A stretch of DNA of 64,000 nucleotides from Chitinophaga pinensis DSM 2588 (GCF_000024005.1 NC_013132.1:7000001-7064000), one strand, 5' to 3'. Counted from the first letter of the stretch, positions 1 through 8,666 are shown. Numbers and translations: made by a program. The notes: generated by a model not told the origin, from the letters alone.

Positions 1-2
1 GA

Positions 3-146
3 CAGATAGATCCCTCTCGGCTGCAAGCCTATCAGCACACTCTGGGAAAAATCCAGGTGATTTTCAATCAACTGGTGACAAAGTCTGTCTACGGTTATGG
101 CCACTTGCGTACCATTCAATATGGTCTTCAAAGTTTGCGGATTTAA
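3..146 (+). CDS. C-terminal end of an unidentified protein (partial)
   Basis: An open frame enters from the left edge and stops at TAA 144-146, giving 47 residues that end GYGHLRTIQYGLQSLRI. The composition (Tyr, Gln and Leu rich, no low-complexity bias) looks like coding sequence and the other two forward frames are less convincing. I do not recognise a family. The next gene starts 83 bases downstream on the same strand and has its own promoter-like box, so the two need not be co-transcribed. The start lies outside the window. Confidence 0.4.
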   Translation, partial: QIDPSRLQAYQHTLGKIQVIFNQLVTKSVYGYGHLRTIQYGLQSLRI

Positions 147-206
147 AGGGCCAAAAATAATGATTAATAGCGGGTAACAAAAGTTTCGTCAGTATTTTCT
201 GTTTCG

Positions 207-214
207 TACATTTA
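207..214 (+). promoter_or_regulatory. possible -7 box of the peroxiredoxin gene
   Basis: TACATTTA matches the Bacteroidota -7 consensus TAnnTTTG at all but the last base and lies 15 bases before the ATG at 230. No clear -33 TTTG was found at the expected distance. Confidence 0.3.
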
Positions 215-229
215 TCCTAACGTATTTAA

Positions 230-742
230 ATGAAAACTAGATCCATACTTATAATCCTATTTATGATTCTTTTCGGCAAAGCCCAGGGCCAGCTGAAAGC
301 AGGCGATAAAGTGCCCTCTTTCCAGCTGCAGGACCAGAATGGTCAGACCTTTGATATTAACACCGTTCTTGGCAAACAGCCACTGATCATTTACTTCTAT
401 CCTAAAGACGAAACCAGCGGCTGTACCAAAGAAGCCTGCTCTTTCAGGGACGCCTATGAAGATTTTACCAGTCTCGGCGCCAAGGTAATCGGTATCAGCG
501 GAGACGATGTTGCTTCTCATAAAAGCTTTGCGGAACATCACCGGCTCCCCTTCACCTTACTGGCTGACAAAGGCAATAAAGTGCGGAAGCAGTTCGGGGT
601 GCCGAAAACCATGTTTATCCCGGGCAGGGTGACCTATGTCGTAGATAAGCAGGGTGTGATCACGTATGTGTTCAATAACCTGACAGATGGGCCGAAACAT
701 GTGACTGAAGCGTTGGAGGCGCTGAAGGCAATTAGGAATTAG
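230..742 (+). CDS. secreted PrxQ/BCP-type peroxiredoxin
   Basis: 170-residue thiol peroxidase that reduces hydrogen peroxide or organic peroxides. Residues 1-20 are a hydrophobic signal peptide ending AQGQ, so it is probably periplasmic, unlike cytoplasmic Bcp. The AhpC/TSA fold follows. The motif YPKDETSGCTKEAC (57-70) carries the peroxidatic Cys65 and, five residues on, the resolving Cys70, the atypical 2-Cys PrxQ arrangement. The length suits the family plus a leader. Its last codons and its TAG stop are supplied by an AATTAGG-type repeat (see 730-753), so the C-terminus may have been altered when the repeat arrived. The insertion sequence lies 11 bases after the stop. The periplasmic thiol donor is not identifiable here. 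Confidence 0.9.
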   Translation: MKTRSILIILFMILFGKAQGQLKAGDKVPSFQLQDQNGQTFDINTVLGKQPLIIYFYPKDETSGCTKEACSFRDAYEDFTSLGAKVIGISGDDVASHKSFAEHHRLPFTLLADKGNKVRKQFGVPKTMFIPGRVTYVVDKQGVITYVFNNLTDGPKHVTEALEALKAIRN

Positions 743-753
743 GAATTAAGAAT
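730..753 (+). repeat. left arm of AATTAGG/AATTAAG repeat, locus A
   Basis: Tandem 7-mers AATTAGG, AATTAGG, AATTAAG then AAT, interrupted at 754 by the insertion sequence and resuming at 2191 (AGAATTAAGAATTAAGAATT). The inverted partner is at 2432-2450. The arm supplies the stop codon of the peroxiredoxin gene. Confidence 0.75.
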
Positions 754-780
754 CTATAGTGTCCGGTTAAAATTGGGATT
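754..780 (+). repeat. left terminal inverted repeat of the IS
   Basis: CTATAGTGTCCGGT is shared exactly with the complement of the right end. The next bases match with one substitution and one gap up to GGGATT. Confidence 0.85.
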
Positions 781-812
781 ACCCCTTTATTCCTTTCAAA
801 CTCAATATAGAT

Positions 813-858
813 GGGAGGGGCTTACTGCTATTATAAAAGTAAGCCCCCCTCTTTTTTT
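813..858 (+). terminator. hairpin terminator inside left IS end
   Basis: Arms 813-825 (GGGAGGGGCTTAC) and 839-851 (GTAAGCCCCCCTC) pair almost fully and are followed by T7 on the plus strand. It would stop transcription coming from the peroxiredoxin gene before it runs antisense into the transposase gene. Confidence 0.7.
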
Positions 859-2095
859 AAAAGGAGAATAATTTCAATTGCAGGTTTATCTGATCTGGCC
901 CCTTATTATGCTGTAAAAGTGCATACTCGGGTTCTGCCAGAAAATTCATTAGGTGGATATAAGTGTAAAGATGTAACCTTAGAAAGCCAGTTAGGTTACT
1001 AAAAGACCATTTTTTACTCCCTTTCTCTGTCAGCTTGTCTTTTACGATCTTTGTCAGTAAATCCTTTATTAGCGTGCACCAGAGCTGTATACTTATAGCA
1101 TTTTTGTTTTCACCTAAAAAATTGTTTAATTGAGAGTTCTGCTTAATTCTTTTAAAAAGCATTTCGATTGCCCATCGCTTTTGATACAATTTCCTGATCG
1201 TTGTCGGCGTATAAGTAAAATTGTTTGTTAACAGATGTATTTTCTTTTTTGTATTTCTATCGTAAATGCTGATTACACGCGCCGTCTGTACAGGACTTTT
1301 CTCCTCTGTTAGAGGGTTACCTAGTTGAATAACCCAATCTTTTAGGATACCTTTTCTTTTATTGAGTATTTTTAATCTGTTTCGTGTCAATAATTTTATT
1401 TTCATACTCTTGGTTACACGAGTTACCCACGTGATCTCTTTTTCAGTCCATTCCTTCATGAGTTTATAGTTCACATAAGCTCTATCCATGGCTATTATAG
1501 AACCTGGCAAGAGCTCTAACTGTGGCATAATGATTCTATCATTTTTGGCAGCTTCCGTCAGAATAGTAAAGCTTGGTAGTTCTGTTTTGGCCGTCATCAA
1601 TACGTGCGCCTTTATTCCTCCCTTCTTTCTGCCGTCCATTCTAATTACACCTGCCCCCTTCATTACATTAGAAAATAGGCTGACCGTCGTCGAGTCCACT
1701 ATGAATAACCGGTCAACCAACGATTTTCTCTTTCGGCTGTCCGGGGAAAACGCTTGATAATGATGGTTATATAGACGATGATAAAGCTTTTCAAAAAACG
1801 CCACCGGACGCGTCCTGTTAGCATCGGAAATAGTGCTTCGACGCGGGGTATGTTTAATGCCCAAATGGTGAAGCCGATGCTGGTTGGCTAACAATCCTGT
1901 ATGAAGCTCTCGTAATGAAGTACACTGATGAAAACTACTAAATAGCATTGTTACCAAATGGTCAAAAGCCTTAAAATGCTTATAATAGTAATCTGCGTTT
2001 GTCTCTCTACAGACTTTATCTATCAACGTGGTTGGTATAAAAGAAAGTAGTTGATTAAAAATCGGCTGTCCGGAAAAAAATTTACTTTTGCTCAT
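857..2095 (-). CDS. IS4 family transposase (DDE, DUF4372 N-terminus)
   Basis: 412-residue cut-and-paste transposase for the surrounding element. The N-terminal stretch FSGQPIFNQLLSFIP is the DUF4372 type often fused to IS4 transposases. The RNase-H-like catalytic core shows the first Asp in VDSTTVSL, the second in AMDRAYVNY, and the glutamate within Y-x2-R-W-x2-E-x2-F-K-x2-K (YQKRWAIEMLFKRIKQ), the YREK signature of IS4. No frameshift or internal stop is seen, so it is likely functional or recently so. It is the only gene in the element. The start at 2095 leaves a short leader preceded by the hairpin at 2130-2157. Confidence 0.93.
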   Translation of the reverse strand: MSKSKFFSGQPIFNQLLSFIPTTLIDKVCRETNADYYYKHFKAFDHLVTMLFSSFHQCTSLRELHTGLLANQHRLHHLGIKHTPRRSTISDANRTRPVAFFEKLYHRLYNHHYQAFSPDSRKRKSLVDRLFIVDSTTVSLFSNVMKGAGVIRMDGRKKGGIKAHVLMTAKTELPSFTILTEAAKNDRIIMPQLELLPGSIIAMDRAYVNYKLMKEWTEKEITWVTRVTKSMKIKLLTRNRLKILNKRKGILKDWVIQLGNPLTEEKSPVQTARVISIYDRNTKKKIHLLTNNFTYTPTTIRKLYQKRWAIEMLFKRIKQNSQLNNFLGENKNAISIQLWCTLIKDLLTKIVKDKLTEKGSKKWSFSNLTGFLRLHLYTYIHLMNFLAEPEYALLQHNKGPDQINLQLKLFSF

Positions 2096-2129
2096 AAGTA
2101 AGTTCTAGTGTGGTAACTTAAACTTACTG

Positions 2130-2157
2130 AAAAAGGAGGCCTCGGCCTCCTTTTTTT
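2130..2157. terminator. bidirectional hairpin terminator inside right IS end
   Basis: AAAAAGGAGGCC (2130-2141) and GGCCTCCTTTTT (2144-2155) form a tight stem flanked by an A-run and a T-run, so it could terminate on either strand. It sits 35 bases upstream of the transposase start, where it would block read-through from outside promoters. Confidence 0.75.
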
Positions 2158-2164
2158 ATGACTT

Positions 2165-2192
2165 AATCCCATATTTTTACCGGACACTATAG
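2165..2192 (-). repeat. right terminal inverted repeat of the IS
   Basis: Reverse complement of the left end: ACCGGACACTATAG matches exactly over 14 bases, with AATCCC as the inner part. Confidence 0.85.
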
Positions 2193-2211
2193 AATTAAGA
2201 ATTAAGAATTG
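2191..2211 (+). repeat. AATTAAG repeats resuming after the IS (locus A)
   Basis: AGAATTAAGAATTAAGAATT continues the 7-mer series cut at 753. A degenerate copy (TTTAAGAATTAATA) is seen near 2268-2281. Confidence 0.7.
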
Positions 2212-2335
2212 GGCCGTAAATGCCGGTCGGTTTACGTATTGACGACTTAAGAAATCAGGTGTAAGATTTAAGAATTAATATGAAATTTTTGCATCAGCGT
2301 TAATTGTGTATCCAGATCTTAGTTCACAAATAACA

Positions 2336-2371
2336 AAGGAAGGGCGCTTCAATACTGAAGCGCCCTTCCTT
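2336..2371. terminator. terminator between peroxiredoxin/IS and pruA
   Basis: A perfect 16-bp stem, AAGGAAGGGCGCTTCA against TGAAGCGCCCTTCCTT, with a 4-base loop and TTT on the plus side and A/T flanks on both. It would serve the convergent peroxiredoxin and pruA units. The rest of 2212-2431 holds no gene that I can see. Confidence 0.85.
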
Positions 2372-2431
2372 TTATCCAGGAATAAAAAATTAATTATTCA
2401 ATTATCTACCAACACAAATCTCCGCTGCATT

Positions 2432-2450
2432 CAATTCCTAATTCCTAATT
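2432..2450 (-). repeat. right (inverted) arm of locus A
   Basis: CAATTCCTAATTCCTAATT is the inverse of the 7-mers at 730-745 and ends one base before the pruA stop codon at 2452-2454. Confidence 0.75.
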
Positions 2451-2451
2451 A

Positions 2452-4086
2452 TTATTTGTCTTCCTTCAGGAAAGGATACCTGTAATCCGTTGGCGGAACC
2501 AGGGTTTCTTTCACCGTTCTTGCACTTAACCAACGGTAGAGGTTCAATGCAGAACCAGCTTTATCATTGGTACCGGAAGCACGTGCACCACCAAATGGCT
2601 GCTGACCAACAACTGCGCCGGTTGGCTTATCGTTGATGTAGAAGTTACCAGCTGCATTCACCAGCTTTTTAGTAGCCAGATCAACCGCATAACGATCCTG
2701 TGCAATGATGGAACCGGTGAGTGCATATGGAGAAGTTGTATCAACGATCTCCATGATCTCTTCGAATTTATCTGCTTCGTATACATAGATAGTCAGCACG
2801 GGGCCAAAGATCTCTTCGCACATAGTTACATAGCGCGGATCCGTTACTTCGATCACCGTTGGTTCGATGAAATAACCTTCAGATTTACTATAGTTACCAC
2901 CGGCAATGATCTTTGCCTTAGGATCTTTCTTTGCATTCTCGATGTAGTTAGCGATCTTATCGAAAGAGCGCTCGTCGATTACGGCATTGATAAAGTTGCT
3001 GAAATCTTCTGTAGTACCCATTTTCATGGTTTTCAGTTCAGCAACCAGTTTTGCTTTCACGGCTTCTGCGATGTTGGATGGCAGGTAAGCGCGGGAAGCG
3101 GCAGAACATTTCTGGCCCTGGTATTCGAAAGCACCACGTGCCAGCGCGATCGCTGTGATATCAACATCTGCTGATTTGTGTGCCAGCACGAAGTCTTTAC
3201 CACCGGTTTCACCTACGATACGCGGATATGTTTTGTATTTGTGAATGTTTGTACCGATTGTCTTCCACATGTGCTGGAATACGCCGGTAGAACCGGTGAA
3301 GTGGATACCAGCGAAATCAGGATGACTGAAGCAGATATCACCCAGTACCGGACCGTCGGTATATACCAGGTTGATCACGCCATCAGGCAGTCCTGCTTCT
3401 TTCAGGATCTGCATGATCACATGCGCAGCCAGTACCTGTGTATAAGCTGGTTTCCATACTACAACGTTACCGCACATAGCAGCAGAAGTAGGCAGGTTAC
3501 CGGCAATAGCGGTAAAGTTGAACGGTGTGATGGCTACTACGAAACCTTCCAGCGGACGATATTCCAGACGGTTGTGAATACCCTGCGGACTGTAAGGCTG
3601 TTGTTTGTATATATCAGTGAGATAGTGAACGTTGAAACGGAGGAAGTCGATGAATTCGCAGGCGCTGTCGATTTCAGCCTGGTATGCATTCTTACTCTGA
3701 CCCAGCATGGTGGCTGCATTCAGGTGATAACGATACTTGGTAGCGATCAGTTCTGCAGCTTTCATGAATACGCCGGCGCGTTGTTCCCATGGTGTATCCG
3801 CCCATTTGGTACGGGCAGCCAGGGCAGCAGCGATAGCATCTTTTACATGGCTGGCATCTCCTTCGTGGAAATGACCCAGTTTATGCTTTATTTCATGGGG
3901 AGGACGGATGTCGATAGTCTTACCAGTACGCACCTCTTTATCCCCGATATACATCGGAATATCAAACTCCTGTGCTTTGAAAGCGGCCAGTTGTTTTTTC
4001 AGCGCTTCCCTTTCGGGTGAACCTGGTGCATAGCTGTACACTGGCTCGTTGGCAGGTGCAGCAAATTGAAAATAAGCATTATGCAT
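2452..4086 (-). CDS. pruA: 1-pyrroline-5-carboxylate (glutamate semialdehyde) dehydrogenase
   Basis: 544 residues. It oxidises L-glutamate gamma-semialdehyde to glutamate with NAD, the second step of proline breakdown, in the cytoplasm. This is a full-length aldehyde dehydrogenase: the cofactor-binding segment HFTGSTGVF (about 262-270), the general base Glu293 in VGETGGKD, and the nucleophile Cys327 in EYQGQKCSA are all present. The C-terminal part contains FGPVLTIYVY and QQPFGGARASGTNDKAG, typical of P5C dehydrogenases. It is a stand-alone enzyme; no proline dehydrogenase is found nearby. The gene is monocistronic by context, with its own terminator downstream and a separate terminator for prfB upstream. 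Confidence 0.93.
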   Translation of the reverse strand: MHNAYFQFAAPANEPVYSYAPGSPEREALKKQLAAFKAQEFDIPMYIGDKEVRTGKTIDIRPPHEIKHKLGHFHEGDASHVKDAIAAALAARTKWADTPWEQRAGVFMKAAELIATKYRYHLNAATMLGQSKNAYQAEIDSACEFIDFLRFNVHYLTDIYKQQPYSPQGIHNRLEYRPLEGFVVAITPFNFTAIAGNLPTSAAMCGNVVVWKPAYTQVLAAHVIMQILKEAGLPDGVINLVYTDGPVLGDICFSHPDFAGIHFTGSTGVFQHMWKTIGTNIHKYKTYPRIVGETGGKDFVLAHKSADVDITAIALARGAFEYQGQKCSAASRAYLPSNIAEAVKAKLVAELKTMKMGTTEDFSNFINAVIDERSFDKIANYIENAKKDPKAKIIAGGNYSKSEGYFIEPTVIEVTDPRYVTMCEEIFGPVLTIYVYEADKFEEIMEIVDTTSPYALTGSIIAQDRYAVDLATKKLVNAAGNFYINDKPTGAVVGQQPFGGARASGTNDKAGSALNLYRWLSARTVKETLVPPTDYRYPFLKEDK

Positions 4087-4391
4087 TCTCAGAATGTTTT
4101 AGTTTTCGATCTTGTTGTTTCCACTACACGCTGTAAGTATAGTTGCTAATGTTGTAACGTCATAACGCAGCAGCAGTTCTATGTCTTTTCTCTGGCAATT
4201 GGCTGTGCCGGCATTTCATTTTCTGTCAGCTGAAAGTCTGCTGATGATCGCCCTACTGCAGCCGCACTGCTGCATTATCCGCAGTAAATATCCTACACGC
4301 CTCTCAATGGTGCATGTTGTATAATATGCAAAAGTGCTGATAAGTTGAATAAGATCAACTTATCAGCACATGGCATATGGGCAAAGTTACG
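4087..4391. other. intergenic region between prfB and pruA
   Basis: About 305 bases without a gene. It contains the prfB terminator hairpin and must hold the pruA promoter. CAAAGTTA at 4382-4389 reads as TAACTTTG on the minus strand, a consensus -7 box, but it lies upstream of the prfB terminator, so its role is doubtful. I see nothing else in it. Confidence 0.4.
4330..4369 (-). terminator. prfB transcription terminator
   Basis: A perfect 15-bp stem, GTGCTGATAAGTTGA (4334-4348) against TCAACTTATCAGCAC (4355-4369), with a 6-base loop. On the minus strand it is followed by TTTT. It lies 22 bases past the prfB stop. Confidence 0.85.
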
Positions 4392-5481
4392 TTATTCTTC
4401 TCCTTTGGACATCATCAGGTAAGCCTTGATGAAACCCTCCAGTTCGCCGTCCATAACAGGCTGTACGTTACCTACTTCATAATCCGTACGGTGATCTTTG
4501 ATCATTTTGTAAGGATGGAATACATAGGAACGGATCTGTGAGCCCCACTCGATCTTGCGCTTGTTTGCGTTGGCGGCATTTTTAAGTTCCTCACGTTTAC
4601 GCAGTTCTTCTTCATACAACCGGGATTTCAGCATTGTGAGCGCCTTTTCACGGTTCTCACCCTGCGTACGTGCCTGTTGACATTCTATGATAATGCCGGA
4701 AGGAACGTGCTTTAAACGCACTGCGGTTTCTACCTTGTTTACGTTCTGTCCACCTTTACCACCTGAACGGTAGAATTCCCATACCAGGTCGGCAGGATTG
4801 ACAGCGATTTCAATGGTATCATCCACCAGCGGATACACAAATATGGAAGCGAAGGAAGTATGCCTGCGGGCATTGGCATCAAACGGAGAAATACGTACCA
4901 GACGGTGTACTCCACTTTCTGCTTTCAGCAATCCATAGGCGAAACTGCCATCCATTTCCAGGGAAGCCGATTTAATACCAGCGCCATCCCCGTATTGCAC
5001 ATCAATTTCGGATACTTTCCAACCCTGCTTTTCCCCATACATACGATACATACGCAACAGCATCTCTGCCCAATCCTGGCTCTCGGTGCCACCGGCGCCG
5101 GAGTTGATGGTGAGCACTGCCGGCATTTCGTCTTCCGGTTCGTTCAGTGTTGATTTAAATTCTAGCTCATCGAGCGCTTCAGTGGCAGCATGGTAGGCCT
5201 GTGCAACTTCCTCTTCGGAGGCTTCACCTTCTTTCTGGAAGTCGAGCAGGACTGCGCTGTCCTCTATTGACGTTTGCACGTTCTCATAAAGGTCAACCCA
5301 AAACTTATTCACTTTAATCTCTTTGAGAATTGACGTAGCCCTGGCGTTGTCGTCCCAGAACCCTGGGGCTAACGTTAATTGTTTGTCATTTTCGATTTTA
5401 GCTATGCGGTCCTGGACGTCAAAGAAAACCTCCCAGGACATGGAGACGGTCCCTCATAGCTTTGAGTTGTTCTGCTGTCAT
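4392..5481 (-). CDS. prfB: peptide chain release factor 2, with programmed +1 frameshift
   Basis: RF2 reads UGA and UAA stop codons and triggers peptide release on the ribosome. Translation begins at ATG 5481-5479 ([12 protein letters not shown]), reads 20 codons to CTT at 5424-5422, meets an in-frame TGA (5421-5419) and shifts +1 to continue [10 protein letters not shown], giving about 362 residues. A reading that starts at 5441 (MSWEVFFD) is only the zero-frame overlap and is not the true N-terminus. The anticodon-like tripeptide SPF ([12 protein letters not shown]) identifies RF2 rather than RF1, and [12 protein letters not shown] carries the GGQ motif that enters the peptidyl transferase centre. 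Low RF2 favours the frameshift, so the site autoregulates the gene. It is conserved across many bacteria. Confidence 0.96.
5418..5433 (-). promoter_or_regulatory. RF2 programmed frameshift site
   Basis: On the minus strand GGAGG (5433-5429), TTTT, CTT TGA C (5424-5418). The Shine-Dalgarno-like GGAGG placed four bases before the slippery CTT, followed by TGA and C, is the canonical prfB arrangement. Confidence 0.95.
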
Positions 5482-5489
5482 AATGGGCG

Positions 5490-5497
5490 CAAATGTA
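5490..5497 (-). promoter_or_regulatory. -7 box of prfB
   Basis: Minus-strand TACATTTG, a full match to TAnnTTTG, ends eight bases before the prfB ATG. The transcript would have almost no leader. Confidence 0.5.
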
Positions 5498-5570
5498 AGG
5501 AAAAAGGGGAACAATATTTGCGGGACTTTTAGCATATTAATTCCCAGTCAATTAAAAACTTTTTCTATCT

Positions 5571-6374
5571 ATGACAACCTCCCATAAGACCCTTTACTAT
5601 AAGAACAGTGCGATATTTAACACAATAGGGTACATCATGGTGATCGTTGTTAATCTGCTGGCCAACCTGAACGTCATCAACAACAGGAGCACCGGCGACG
5701 TATCAGATAAATACGATAACCTCTTTGTACCTGCTGGTCTTACATTCGCCATCTGGGGGCTGATTTACCTCACTTTACTGGGATTCATCGTTTATCAGTT
5801 ATGGCTGACATTTTCCAATGGTCGTACGGAAGAACTGGAGCGCTTCATGGAACGCCTGCGCGGCTGGTGGCTGATCAGCTGTATGGCTAATTCCTGCTGG
5901 CTTTTTGCCTGGCATTATGAGCTGCTTCCGCTGTCCGTACTACTTATGTTAGCATTACTGGTATGCCTGCTGGCCATCCACCTTAATTTCAACATCTCCC
6001 TCCCCCGCTCTGCCGGCAAGATCGAGAAACTGCTCGTACACCTGCCCTTCAGTCTTTACCTGGGCTGGATCTGTGTGGCGACGATCGCGAATATTGCCGC
6101 CTTTATGGTCTATCTCGGCTGGAATGGCATGAGTGTGCCGGGGACTATTTTTCTCATTCTGTTATGTACCATCGGCTCAACGTTGCTGATTATACGCAGA
6201 CATAACATTATCGTAGGCCTGGTGGCACTCTGGGCTCTTTATGGTATCATTGTAAAACGACAGACTGCCGGTGGCGCAGCCGAAATACCGATTACCTGCG
6301 CATGTATCGGAGCCATGCTCATTATCACCGTCAGCAGCGCATGGCGGCTGATCACCAACCGTAGATTGTCATAA
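5571..6374 (+). CDS. TspO-like tryptophan-rich sensory membrane protein
   Basis: 267-residue polytopic inner-membrane protein with about seven hydrophobic segments (near residues 17-33, 53-77, 96-113, 115-138, 157-183, 187-208 and 212-225). Segments such as [28 protein letters not shown] and [13 protein letters not shown] resemble the TspO/MBR tryptophan-rich family as found in Bacteroidota, which is longer than the classical 160-residue, five-helix TspO. TspO proteins bind porphyrins and sterol-like ligands; what this branch binds is unknown. It stands alone between prfB (divergent) and pgi (same strand, about 150 bases on). Assignment to the family is moderately sure, the function is not. 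Confidence 0.65.
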   Translation: MTTSHKTLYYKNSAIFNTIGYIMVIVVNLLANLNVINNRSTGDVSDKYDNLFVPAGLTFAIWGLIYLTLLGFIVYQLWLTFSNGRTEELERFMERLRGWWLISCMANSCWLFAWHYELLPLSVLLMLALLVCLLAIHLNFNISLPRSAGKIEKLLVHLPFSLYLGWICVATIANIAAFMVYLGWNGMSVPGTIFLILLCTIGSTLLIIRRHNIIVGLVALWALYGIIVKRQTAGGAAEIPITCACIGAMLIITVSSAWRLITNRRLS

Positions 6375-6503
6375 CAGATGTCGTTATCCGCGTTTCCCTT
6401 GTATATTTTACCGGAGATATAGTCCGCACTGCCTGAACAGGTTATCTTTAAGATTGGTCCTCCTTTCCGGCCTTTTGGTCCTGCGACTATCTAACTATTT
6501 TAT

Positions 6504-6511
6504 TACTTTTG
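6504..6511 (+). promoter_or_regulatory. -7 box of pgi
   Basis: TACTTTTG fits TAnnTTTG, 20 bases before the ATG at 6532. A TTTG at 6474-6477 is about 6 bases further upstream than the usual -33 spacing. Confidence 0.45.
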
Positions 6512-6531
6512 ATACCATAAAATGCGTTTTT

Positions 6532-8184
6532 ATGTTCCCAACGACTAATCCTACTGCTACAAAAGCCTGGCAACAGCTGGAGCAGCATGCATCCAAGATG
6601 AAGGAAACGCACCTCCGCACACTGTTTGCGAAGGATGCTGACAGATTCGATAAGTTTACTCTTTCTTTTGAAGAAATATTGTTCGACTACTCAAAGAACA
6701 TCCTCACAGAAGAAACGCTTCAATATTTACTGCAACTGGCCAAAGAAACCGGTGTTGAAGAAGGTATCAAAGCCATGTTCAGTGCAGAAAAAATCAATGC
6801 GACAGAAAACAGGGCCGTACTGCATACCGCACTCCGTAACTTCTCCGGCAATCCGGTAGTACTGGACGGAAAAGACGTAATGCCTGAAGTACACGCCGTA
6901 CTGAATAAAATGGAGAGCTTTACTAAGCGTATCCACAGCGGCGAGTGGAAAGGTTATACCGGTAAGCCTATACGTTACATCGTGAACATCGGTATCGGTG
7001 GTTCCGACCTGGGTCCGGTAATGGTGACAGAAGCCCTGAAGCCTTACTGGAAGGAAGGTATTCAGCCTTATTTCGTATCCAACGTAGACGGTACCCACAT
7101 CGCTGAAACACTGAAAAAAGTAACGCCGGAAGAAACCCTCTTCCTGATCGCTTCTAAAACTTTCACCACACAGGAAACTATGACCAATGCATTAACTGCA
7201 CGTCAGTGGTTCCTCGATACGGCAAAAGATGAAGCTTTTGTAGCAAAACACTTTGCGGCACTGTCTACCAATGAAAAAGCAGTAACCGCATTCGGTATAG
7301 ATCCGGCTAACATGTTCGAATTCTGGGACTGGGTTGGCGGCCGTTATTCATTATGGTCCGCAATCGGTCTGAGTATCTCCCTCACCGTTGGTTTTGATCA
7401 TTTCAAAGCATTACTCGAAGGTGCACATGCAGTAGATAATCACTTCCGTACAACGCCGTTAGAGAAGAATATTCCTGCTATCATGGCCCTGATCGGCCTG
7501 TGGTATGGTAACTTCTTCGATACCGCTACAGAAGCGATCCTGGCATACGACCAGTACATGCACCGCTTTGCCGCTTACTTCCAGCAGGGTAACATGGAAA
7601 GTAATGGTAAATATGTAGACCGTAACGGTCAGGCTGTTTCTTACGAAACCGGTCCTATCGTATGGGGTGAACCAGGTACTAACGGACAGCACGCATTCTA
7701 TCAGCTGATCCACCAGGGTACCCGTATCATTCCGGCTGACTTCATCGCACCTGCCATTAGTCACAACCCGATCGGCGATCATCATGTGAAGCTGTTATCT
7801 AACTTCTTCGCACAGACAGAAGCACTGATGAACGGTAAGACAGAAGAAGAAGTACGCGCAGAACTGGTTAAATCCGGTCTGAAAGAAGAAGAAATTCAGA
7901 AATTACTGCCTTATAAAGTATTCACCGGTAACAGACCTACCAACTCTTTCCTCGTAAAAGAAATCACACCAAGAACCCTCGGTTCACTGGTAGCACTGTA
8001 TGAGCATAAGATCTTTGTACAGGGTGTTATCTGGAATATCTACAGCTTTGATCAGTGGGGTGTGGAACTGGGTAAACAACTGGCGAACAAGATTCTGCCT
8101 GAACTGGAAAGTGCGGATGTTGTGACCAGCCATGACGCCTCTACGAATGGCCTGATCAATGCCTGGAAGCAGATGAAGAAATAA
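6532..8184 (+). CDS. pgi: glucose-6-phosphate isomerase
   Basis: Interconverts glucose 6-phosphate and fructose 6-phosphate in glycolysis and gluconeogenesis. I chose ATG 6532 ([19 protein letters not shown]): the N-terminus NPTxTxAWxxL matches the family, the length becomes 550 residues as in E. coli Pgi (549), and a -7 box sits just upstream. A TTG at 6454 would add 26 unrelated residues. Both family signatures are present, [16 protein letters not shown] and [20 protein letters not shown], as are the sugar-phosphate loop [10 protein letters not shown], the catalytic Glu in [14 protein letters not shown] and the His in GDHHVKLL. It is followed by a terminator at 8210. Codon choice is strongly biased, as expected for a highly expressed gene. 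Confidence 0.96.
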   Translation: MFPTTNPTATKAWQQLEQHASKMKETHLRTLFAKDADRFDKFTLSFEEILFDYSKNILTEETLQYLLQLAKETGVEEGIKAMFSAEKINATENRAVLHTALRNFSGNPVVLDGKDVMPEVHAVLNKMESFTKRIHSGEWKGYTGKPIRYIVNIGIGGSDLGPVMVTEALKPYWKEGIQPYFVSNVDGTHIAETLKKVTPEETLFLIASKTFTTQETMTNALTARQWFLDTAKDEAFVAKHFAALSTNEKAVTAFGIDPANMFEFWDWVGGRYSLWSAIGLSISLTVGFDHFKALLEGAHAVDNHFRTTPLEKNIPAIMALIGLWYGNFFDTATEAILAYDQYMHRFAAYFQQGNMESNGKYVDRNGQAVSYETGPIVWGEPGTNGQHAFYQLIHQGTRIIPADFIAPAISHNPIGDHHVKLLSNFFAQTEALMNGKTEEEVRAELVKSGLKEEEIQKLLPYKVFTGNRPTNSFLVKEITPRTLGSLVALYEHKIFVQGVIWNIYSFDQWGVELGKQLANKILPELESADVVTSHDASTNGLINAWKQMKK

Positions 8185-8209
8185 GCATTGATTGTATAAT
8201 TGAATAATG

Positions 8210-8240
8210 ACAAAGGGCTCCGCGAGGAGTCCTTTGTTGT
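8210..8240 (+). terminator. pgi terminator
   Basis: ACAAAGGGCTCC (8210-8221), loop GCGA, GGAGTCCTTTGT (8226-8237) with a single G-T pair, followed by TGTTT. It lies 26 bases after the pgi stop. Confidence 0.75.
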
Positions 8241-8603
8241 TTAAAAACCTATCCACTTACATATCATGAATCAACAACATATAGTTTTCGCGGAAAAACC
8301 AGCTCAGTAGGGCTCTCGATACAAATAATACCTGTTCCTACCATTATAACGCCATTATGCCGTTATTACGACCATATTTCTACGTTTCTGAACGAAGAGA
8401 TATCGGCATAATAACGGTATAGTTACGTTGTATATCGAAGACTAAAGACATATCAGATTAACAATCAGACACTTAATAGCAATTCGATCGAAGAACCTCT
8501 GTAAACTAATATTAATCAATCAGTTAGGAAGAACTAAAGTGCGATCATACCTCATTTCCAAACAATAGCTCATAAGGAACAATCACATGCATACAGGGGC
8601 ATA
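8241..8603. other. gene-free intergenic stretch
   Basis: About 360 bases, AT-rich, with no credible coding frame and no tRNA-like fold. The only structure I see is the inverted repeat at 8346-8420. Confidence 0.5.
8346..8420. repeat. imperfect inverted repeat
   Basis: 8346-8365 and the complement of 8401-8420 agree at 15 of 20 positions and share ATTATGCCG exactly, separated by 35 bases. Function unknown. Confidence 0.4.
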
Positions 8604-8634
8604 AAAAAACCTCCGGAGAAACCGGAGGTTTTAT
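8604..8634. terminator. bidirectional terminator after the PUR gene
   Basis: AAACCTCCGG (8607-8616), loop AGAAA, CCGGAGGTTT (8622-8631) with A-run and T-run flanks. It lies 36 bases past the stop of the minus-strand gene at 8667. Confidence 0.85.
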
Positions 8635-8666
8635 ATATCATCAAATAAAAATGATCTAAAGTAATA

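Larger units (their letters stand above)
754..2190. mobile_element. IS4-type insertion sequence, apparently complete
   Basis: About 1.44 kb bounded by near-perfect terminal inverted repeats: the left end begins CTATAGTGTCCGGT (754) and the right end closes with its complement ACCGGACACTATAG (2179-2192). Similarity continues inward to GGGATT. A single minus-strand transposase fills the inside. AGAAT occurs directly before (749-753) and after (2191-2195) the element and may be a target duplication. The target is itself built of AATTAAG repeats and CTATAG is self-complementary, so the exact ends are uncertain by about 2 bases. Hairpins with T-runs lie inside both ends and would shield the transposase from outside transcription. 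Confidence 0.85.

Noticed and set aside
811..1002. 63-codon plus-strand open frame in the IS
   Set aside because: Overlaps the terminator hairpin and is antisense to the transposase end; no resemblance to a passenger gene.
3178..4020. 280-codon open frame on the plus strand
   Set aside because: Fully antisense to pruA, with no domain-like sequence; a by-product of codon bias in the real gene.
5419..5481. prfB as a pseudogene because of an in-frame TGA
   Set aside because: The TGA is part of the canonical RF2 frameshift signal, with the upstream GGAGG and the rest of the gene intact.
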